A stretch of 64,000 bases of DNA from Ctena decussata (taxonomy: Eukaryota > Mollusca > Bivalvia > Lucinida > Lucinidae): positions 88,199,138-88,263,137 of the forward strand of contig OZ022503.1 in the NCBI GenBank assembly GCA_963989385.1, in the 5' to 3' direction. The position numbers were made by a program, and so were the translations under genes. Below the pieces are notes generated by a model. It did no database searches, was not told the origin of the DNA, and saw only the letters and a list, made by a program, of their open reading frames with translations. Positions 50,401 through 59,400 of this stretch are shown piece by piece; position 1 is the first letter of the stretch, and every line of letters starts with the position of its first letter.

Positions 50401-53400
50401 GAGGATTTTATAAGAACCCTTAGGTAATTAGTACAAATAGACATAGCAACTCATCATTTTGTTTTGGTGTACATGTGGAATAATCCAGAATAAGTAGTCT
50501 AATGAAGGTCTAAACCAGGCCCTTTTGTTTTGATGTCCAAGCATTCAGGGTTAGAACTTAAGTAGCTTAAGACTACTGCAAAGCACTTATAATTGGCTGT
50601 TACTGAATTTTGGCGATATTGGCGGTTAAAACAATGAGCACTAAATATAAGTCCACCAATATTTGATTTTCAATACACTTAAATACTCACAGCTAAACAG
50701 AGGCTCAGATTTAAAGGAGAACCTGAGGTGTATTTGTTATATTTTCTATACCGTTCTGTGAAACTATACATTGTGGCATCCCATTAGAATTGCCTCGTTG
50801 AGGCGATTCTTATAGATGCCACAATGTATAATTTAAGAGAAAAGAAAGAGAAAATGTTACAGATTTACATCAAATTATCTTTACTTATCTTTACTCTCTG
50901 CAGCCATGGTATATCATGAATGCCAAAATTAAAATTCGCCAATATGTCAAATTCATTAGACCATGAAATTTTGGTACCGCAGATATTATGTGTTTTACAG
51001 TAAATGTATTAAAGTTCACAAGATTTAGATAAAATGAGCTGCTCCTACTGTTTGCATTGATATCTAAAGTGTTTTGTTACATTTACGTAGTTGAATAAAC
51101 AGTTCATATTATATCTCTTCATGCAAAAGCCATGGAATTAATGTACAAACTATCTGAATACAGAATCTGATTTTACTTTATTTAGGAACAAATTAATTTT
51201 GGAGATAGCAAGGCATTGTGGGTATTCGAAGGTCATGATGGGTAATTGTGGAACACAGCTGGCTGTGAGACTCTTAACAGATATGGCGGGTGGTCGAGGC
51301 AGTCATGCTGCCATGGAAACTGTAAGTTAACCGTCAGTTGTTGTCAGACTAGAGCTCCACATAAAAAATAGTGCCATGAAAAGTGCCTCTCAGTGCATGT
51401 TAAGTCAGCGAAGCCTCAGATCAGCTTGAGCACACCGTGGGACACTTAAAAATAATGAATTTTCCAAAATTAATCATTTTAGGTGTCCCAATACTTAAGC
51501 ACATTAAGGTATGTGCAGCCAGCTTAGAGGATTCCTCTGTAAAATAGTCTTAGACTCCTTAGGAACCTTTATAGCAGAAGGTGAAAACTCAGTGAGTCTG
51601 TTGGCCCATAGAGCGCCAAAACAAACAGGAGACAAAATTTACTTCTGCAAAACTTCAAATACTGTTTTGTTTAAGCTGTATCATACTGAGAATTCAAAGA
51701 CTAGAGGGTAAATAGATTCAGAGGAGATGGCTCATTTTAAGCTGCCTCGTTTTGATCTGTGCTGTTTTCAAATTCAGCTGTTTTTCATTTTTGGTGCTTT
51801 AGGTGTTAAGACCTTTAGCAGCTAAAGCATTGCATTCTGGGTAATTTTTATACGCCTGTTTTGAAAAAATGGACATATTATGGCATGGCACTGTCCGTCT
51901 GTCTGTCTGTCCATCCCTCCGTCTGTCAACATTCTTGTGCACACCATATCTCAGAAACCGTTTGAGATATCTTCATGAAATTTTGTAGGCATATATATCA
52001 GGATGGGGCAAAGTGTCGCATATGTAATGGTTGCTCCCCCTTTCTTAGTTTCCAAGTTATGCCCCTTTGATTATTTTTTACCTTACTAGTCTTGTGCGAG
52101 CCATAACTAGATAACCGTTTGGGTTATCTTGATGAAACTTCATAGCAATGTGTATGAGGGTCTTATGATGTGTCGCATATAAGAATGGTTGCTCTCCCTT
52201 CCTTCGTTTTGGAGTTGCATCCCTTTGAATAGATTGTATAGGCTATTTTTGTGTATACTAATCTTGTGCATTCAATTACTTAGTAACCATTAGGAATACC
52301 TTAAGGAAACTTTATAGCAATGTGCATGATCACAAGACGGTGTGTCACATATAAGAATGGTTGTTCCCCCTTACTTAATTTTAGAGTACCCTCCCTTTGA
52401 TTAGTTTTTTAGCCTAACCCATTTCCCCATAACTCCTTAACCCTGTGAAATATTTTAATGAAACTTTGTAGGAATGTGTATATTAATGGGGCAATATATC
52501 TGAGCAAGAACCACAACTCTGGCTTACTTACTTCCTGAATTATCTGCCCTTGCATCAATTTCCATTTTACTCTGTAACTCCTTAATGGTGCGAAATATTT
52601 TAACAAAACTTTATGGTGATGTGTATATTGTCGAAGGAACGTATTGTGTCCAAGAGTTTATGAATGATCTCCCTTGTTTGACTTTGGCATTTTTCAACTT
52701 CTGAGCTGCTTCACCCTGGAACCTGATTTTTGGTATACTAATAATAGTATTTCATATGTAAGATGTTTTGATAACATTGCAATCATTTATTATGGAGTTG
52801 TTTCCCCTGTTTATCTGCCTGTCCATCCTTCCATAAACAATCATGTTTATTCTGTAACTCCTTCATGACACTGAAACGGGCGTATTATGCGCCGCTTGCG
52901 AAGCTCTTGTTGCTGTCTGCTGAAATTGTCGTCTGCATCAAAAATCAAGAATATTTTGACAATATTGGTCTAACTAACTCTTGTAGAGATGATGGCTAGG
53001 CAGCAAACAGTTTTGATCTGGATCCAAACTGTTTGCCCAGAAACCCCTAAAGAGGTATCCCGAATGGAATGGGCTAATATGAATATTTCAAACACAAAGA
53101 TTGTGACAAAGTCAGTGAAGGTCCTATATTGCAATTTTATTCTGTACATGTAAGTCAGGGGAAACCATTTCCTTTGGGCGGACATTGAGACAGGATGTTG
53201 ACTGACAATCATGACTAGATATGTCACATGCATGAGTTTCTTTCAGTCACATAATTATAAGAATGATAGGTATTATTCTAGTCTATCATACTAGATCTTA
53301 AAGGCACCATAGAAGACTGCAGAAATCTGTCTGCCATGTCATGTTTGTTAGAGACATGGTGACTTGTCTGTTGTTATAGAGATGTTAAGTATATAACAGT

Positions 53401-56400
53401 ATTATAATTATGAGAAATATTTTTGTAAGGGAACAAAACATCTAGAAAGAAAGTGGCTGTTATAAAGTGTAAGTGTAAGGAAAACCTCATACCGTTGGTT
53501 ATGAAACGATTGCTGCTGCTCTCGCTCACAGTATGGCACCTTCACAAGGCCATAAAACAGACTGAAGATCTCGAAGTTGTTTGTAAATTAACCAAAATAT
53601 CTAGATACCTTTACCAGTAGTTATCCCAAAATTTGAATAAGTTGATATTACTTTCTGATATTGTCTCAAAATGTTGTAGCAGAATGGCAAATGGTGCAGA
53701 TATTGATCAGGAGCCAGTTGTTCAAAACTAACAATGTCATTAGTGAACAAGGTGATATGAGCCGGGACATGAGAAAAGCAACAAAGCAGTTGAGCATCCA
53801 GCACAGACTCAGATCAGCCTGGGCATCCACCTAGTCTGATCAGAGTCTTTCTTTTGCACTTAAAGGTTAGCCTAGGGTCTTAACTAGCTCCATGTGGACA
53901 GCGAAAACTCTGATCAGACTGGGGCGATGCTTTGAACCACTGGGCCAAGACTACTCCTTTACTGTTGATCAAAGCCACTTCTCTTCCTATATTTAAGGTA
54001 CTGGTGATAGGACTATCACTCTTTGGTCAGCAGGAAAGATTGGACATGTCAGAATTGTTGTTGATCTTATTTTACCTTTAACTGAACACTCAAATGAAAA
54101 TATTATTTCAAAATGTTACATGTGTTTTTAAATTTCAGGCATTTGCAGATAAAAGAAACAGTGATATTATGATACTAAGACCTTTAAGGTAAGTCATCCA
54201 GGGCTCCTGATAAGGAAAGAACTCATACATACATATTATGCAACTGCATATTTAATCCTTCCTTTTCCATAAAATTGCCAACAATGTATAACTTCCAACA
54301 GAACTTAAATGACTAATACCTTGTACCTAACACCCTGCTTTCGAACTAACTGAGAATCCAGAAAAGAAGAATAGTAGACAGTATTTCAAATCTCATTTTT
54401 CAAAGTTCACCAGGAAAAGCAGATGTCTTGGCCTTATTCTCTCTCTAAGAGACAGACCGAAATAGACAGAAATACTGTCTTAAAAGAACCAACCTTGGCC
54501 TTATTTACATATCTGATTTGTTATTTTTCTTCTAGGGAGTTCAGCTCGAAGGAAATAGCAATGTACAACAACCTCCATGATGTAGAACCTGTCTTTATCC
54601 CTACTATTACTACAAAGGTGGGTATCTCTTTTTTCCTGCATCATGTTACATCTTGTTTTGCCTGTGTCAACTGACACATGGGCATGTACTCTATTTGTTT
54701 CTACAATGTGCTTGAGAAGGGTTTATGAGGCAGTTGTTAAAACATTGATGAAAAAGAATGAAAATCACCCAACATATAACTCAGAAAAGCTGAATTGGAT
54801 AATTACTGAAGTTAATTATAAGTGAAACTTGCTGTAGTCTGTTCATATACACAGGCTGGTATTGACATGTTCAGGACACACATATATCTAAAGACAGGTT
54901 TTCAAATGGCACAGCTCATAATATAATTATAACAGGATAAGTTATAAGTTATGTGAAAATGTTCCGTGTTTCAGGCCCCTGTTGGTGCCAGTATAGAACA
55001 TCTGACAGAGTCCTTTGTAACAGGTCTACAGGCAGACTACCCTGCTACAGTCAGCAATATTATGAGGTAAGGACAGAGCTTATTATCCTGTTCTGTATAC
55101 CTAAAAAATATTTCTCTTAGAAGTAGTGAGAGGAGTTTTATGCTTCAGCTCAGTGGGTACACATTTTTCTGCCACCTTTGCAAAAGGAAATAACTTGTGA
55201 CTTCCTATTTCCTTCCTTGGTCAACTAAACCTTTCCAAAAAGGTGTCTACTTTTAAAGGAAAGAATTTGTTCCCAGAGGTGCAAGTTCCCTTGAAGAGTT
55301 CACCCACATTGAAAAGGGAGGCAAAAATAAAAAAGTAAAGGCTGCTTCCCCTGAACATGTACCTATTCACCTTAAAAAATATATGAGCGGCCTTATGAGA
55401 AATGCCTGATGTAAAGCATATGGGAAGTGTCGCAGCTCAGACCATCCTGCATATATTTGATTTAAAGTGAATGAGTACACTCTCAGGGGAAGCAAATCTT
55501 CCATTTTCTGTTTTGTCTCCCTTCTCAAATTGGGGTCAGCTCTTAAAGGAAAGAATTTTCTTCTTTTGCTCCTTGATGAGAAAATATTTCCTGTAAGAGT
55601 AGACGCTCTTTTGGACATTTTCTGAACTTATTTCTCTGTGAAAAAATGGCATAAAAGCATGGCAGTGTACCCTCACACCTTATGACAATAAGACATAAGC
55701 AGTTTGCATCCATAATTTACAGGCTTCTTTTTTGCTGGGGTGAAGTGACATGCTAAGACCAGCCTGGGCTTTTGCACAGTTTGGTCTTTTCAGGCTGTTC
55801 CCAGTCTGCAGCCATTTTTTTTTTGCAAGACATGGCTTAAGTGATATACCTGTAGATTGATCTTAGAATCTAATTGTATGTGTATTTATGGAATACTTGA
55901 CTGTCTTGACTTTCAGAACTGGTGAGAAGCTAGATTCCAGTGGTATACAGAAAACAGACAGCTACTGTGCTATGTGTCAGGTAACTTTTCTTAGTTTGTT
56001 TTACTTGTCCACTGTTAACAAGTCTATGCAATTTGACTTCTCCTGATAATTTCTGCAATGGAATCTTCGGTCTTTGAATTTTAGGCATATACCATTTGTT
56101 GTTTTTGTGGTTGATTTTAGAAAACTATGCCTGGGTCAACGTGGTGTTCCATTTACACCTTGAAATTAGAAGTTCAAGCATCTGCATGTAGTTAGCCATA
56201 TTGTAGCAATGCTATATGAATTAGGTGTATGTAAAGCATATTTTTGCACAATTTTTGCTTTGAAGTAAAGGAACTGGTGGAGTTTTCAGAAAAATCCATA
56301 GTATGATAATTTTGGCAGCAACTAAAATAAAGTTCACTATACATGTACATTAGGGGGTAGAAATTTAGCAGCAAATCAAAAGTCACCAATTAAAGGAATT

Positions 56401-59400
56401 CTAGAGGTACTCTTTAGACTATCTGAAATATAGGCAGATGTATGTGAGGAAGTTGCTGTAATATTTATTTTCCGTGTTGAATTTAAGGTGCCATTAGACA
56501 CAAGTGTCAGTGCCTCCTCAGCTTTGTCAGCAGTGGAATTCTCAAGGTCAATCTCCAGGAGAAACAGAGAGCAGCCAAGTGGGGATAACTCACAGTGTTG
56601 TGGAGAAGGGGATGGAAGTTGTCAGTCAACAGTCAATAGGTTTGTGCTTCCTCAGTACTCTGCTGTGATTCTCAAGAACATAAAATATGATACAAAACAA
56701 TGGAAATGCAATAAATAGAACAGTAAAAATGCATATATTTGAGCTGCATAAAAACATGTATGTCTGGGCATGAGCAGTTTGTATGTGTACTGAGATAGTT
56801 TTCCTCGTGACACAGCCCAGGGGATCCAGGGGATGGGCTTTGGGGCTTCAGCCCTGTCATCTGGGCATCTGAGTAATGTATGTAGGCCTCCAGATAACAA
56901 TGTGTTTCTAATGACATATTGAGATAATTTATTCATGTGGCCTTAATTAAAATATAAGTTGTGACATCTCATTAGAATTGCCTTCTAGGCGATTCTAATG
57001 AGATATCACAACATATATTTCAAGGCAAAAAAGACACCACAAAAATTCTCATCAAACAGATCCCTAATTATGTCATATATTTCCAAGCACCCCCTTCCCC
57101 TCTCCCACCCCATCTCCTCCCAGCCCCCCCCCCCCTCCCCAAAATCTCAGCACCTCCCAGCCCCACCAGTTATCCAGAGCCCCACCAGTATGTGGTAGTC
57201 TGGGTCCGGGCCTGTGACACTTATGACATCATCATTTAGGATATTACAGCTATCCAGTTTCTGGATTGCTAGAAGGTGAAAACCAGGGGCCGTATTTATA
57301 AAACGACTTAAGTGGTTGCTATGCTGTTGCTACGGCAGAATTTCTTTGAAGGAGATTCCCTACAACTTTGAAATTTGCTCTGGAGGAACAGTCTGAAAAA
57401 GACTGTTCCTTCAGAGCAAATTTCATAGTTGTAGGGAGTCTCCATCATAGAAATTTAGCCTTAGCAACAGCATAGCAACCACTTAAGTTGTTTTATAAAT
57501 ACGGCTCCAGACTTTTGATTATTTGCCTTTGGTCTCCTCTTTAAAGGTATCATGGAGTTGTTACACTTGTTTTGTTTTCCACCATGCAATTTTGTTCATA
57601 TATTTCAGGTTGAAGACTGAAGACATTATAAATAACCTGTGTTATGGCTGTAGACTTATAGCTCATGAAATTGTAAGTTTTTCCTTTCAACAAATTTTGG
57701 AATGTTTAACACTATTTATAGCTCTGATTTTGTGTTTTACATTTCAGTTTGAAAAGTTGACCATGTTTTGATATTTAATCTTTATACATAGCTTTTAAAG
57801 TATACAAAAATCTATCGTGAGTATCCATGTAGGGTAATCCTAACTTTAGGTCACCATTTCTACTGGCAGTGAGGCCTGCCAACTCCATGGTTGAAATTCT
57901 GACAGAGAAAATGAGATCTTTCTATTCTACATGGATGGCTTGTGACATGCTTTTCCTCTATTTTTAGCAATCTTGTAGACCAAGAAGGACAAGAAAATTT
58001 TAATGCTTTAACCAGTGCTCTAGTGTAATTTTGGAGCAGTCAACTGCAATTGTTAGGTCCAAAAATGTGTTCAGACATTTCCTACCTCTTGAAATTCAGG
58101 AAAACATGATATAGGCATTAGGTTTATAGCAGATAGAATTAAATACATTTGCCATCTAGCTTTGCTGTCTACAAAGTGCTGATGATGTGATGCTTGTTTA
58201 GGCCATCATAGGACCATGATATCACCTGTATACTGCTTTTAAAAGTATAATTCGGCCATTTATATCTTATGTTCTTCATTTCAAACTGCAGTGAGGGCTT
58301 ATAGATTAATCATGGGCTCATAGATGAAAGTTACCATGTGGTCATAAAGGACAGAGATTTCTCATTTGAGCTTGCGTATTACAAAATGAGAGAAAATATA
58401 GTAGAATGCTTTTAAAGTGAATGATACACTTTCAGGGTGAGCATCTCTGCCAGTTTCATTGTCACCTTCCCTTTTTAAAAGGACCTTCCCTTTTTAAAGG
58501 GAGTCAACTCTTAAAATAATAATAATAATAATAATAATAATAGAAAGAGTAGACCCCTTTTTTGAAGGACTACATTGCCCAGGGAAGTAAACAGGAAGTC
58601 ATGAAGGTTGTCTCTGTATAAATGGTGGAAAAAGATGAAAGGTTTTCCCATATAATTTAATTGCAGCTATAAAGCTTCAGCATATCAGGAGCTATGTTTA
58701 CAACTACCTGACATGTTTCATTGCAGGATGACAAGAACAAACTACCAGAATATGTACTCAAAGATATCTCATGGAGAACTAGAAGGTATTCCATAATTGT
58801 TTGGACCATACACTGCTGTTGTTGGCCTTTTATACCTTCTACTATTGGCAGGATTCAAAGGTTTTGGTATTTTTCAGGCTAGTTAACATACTTGCAGAGG
58901 AACCAACTCTACTATTTTTACCGCCCTTCTCAGTGGGGTCAATTCTTCTAGAAAAGAATTTGCTCCTCAAGGAGCAGATTCTTTCCTTTAAGGATAGACT
59001 TCATTTTAAAGAGCGAATGTATTCAGAGGAGCAAACAGGAATTCATGCAGGTTAATTATGACATTAATGAAACAGTTGTCAGACTGTTCGATGTTAAAGA
59101 TTTTACAGACTATTTAAGAGGTTTCTGTTTTCCTATGCTATTAGAGGCTAGTTAACAAATAACCATAACAAATTTATCTGATCCTTTGGCCAATGGACAT
59201 TCCAGAGTTTGTAGCATATAGTAATCTGGAGCATTGTATTCTAAATGTGATTTTTGTCAGTTTTTGCATTTCATAATTTAGATAGACTTCTTTAAACTCG
59301 AAGCTAGAAGTTAGTTTAGGATATTGATTTGTGACACTGTAACAATGTTTGTGTCAATTATACCTGCTGACTTGATATTAAATCAAGAGAATGTGATAGT

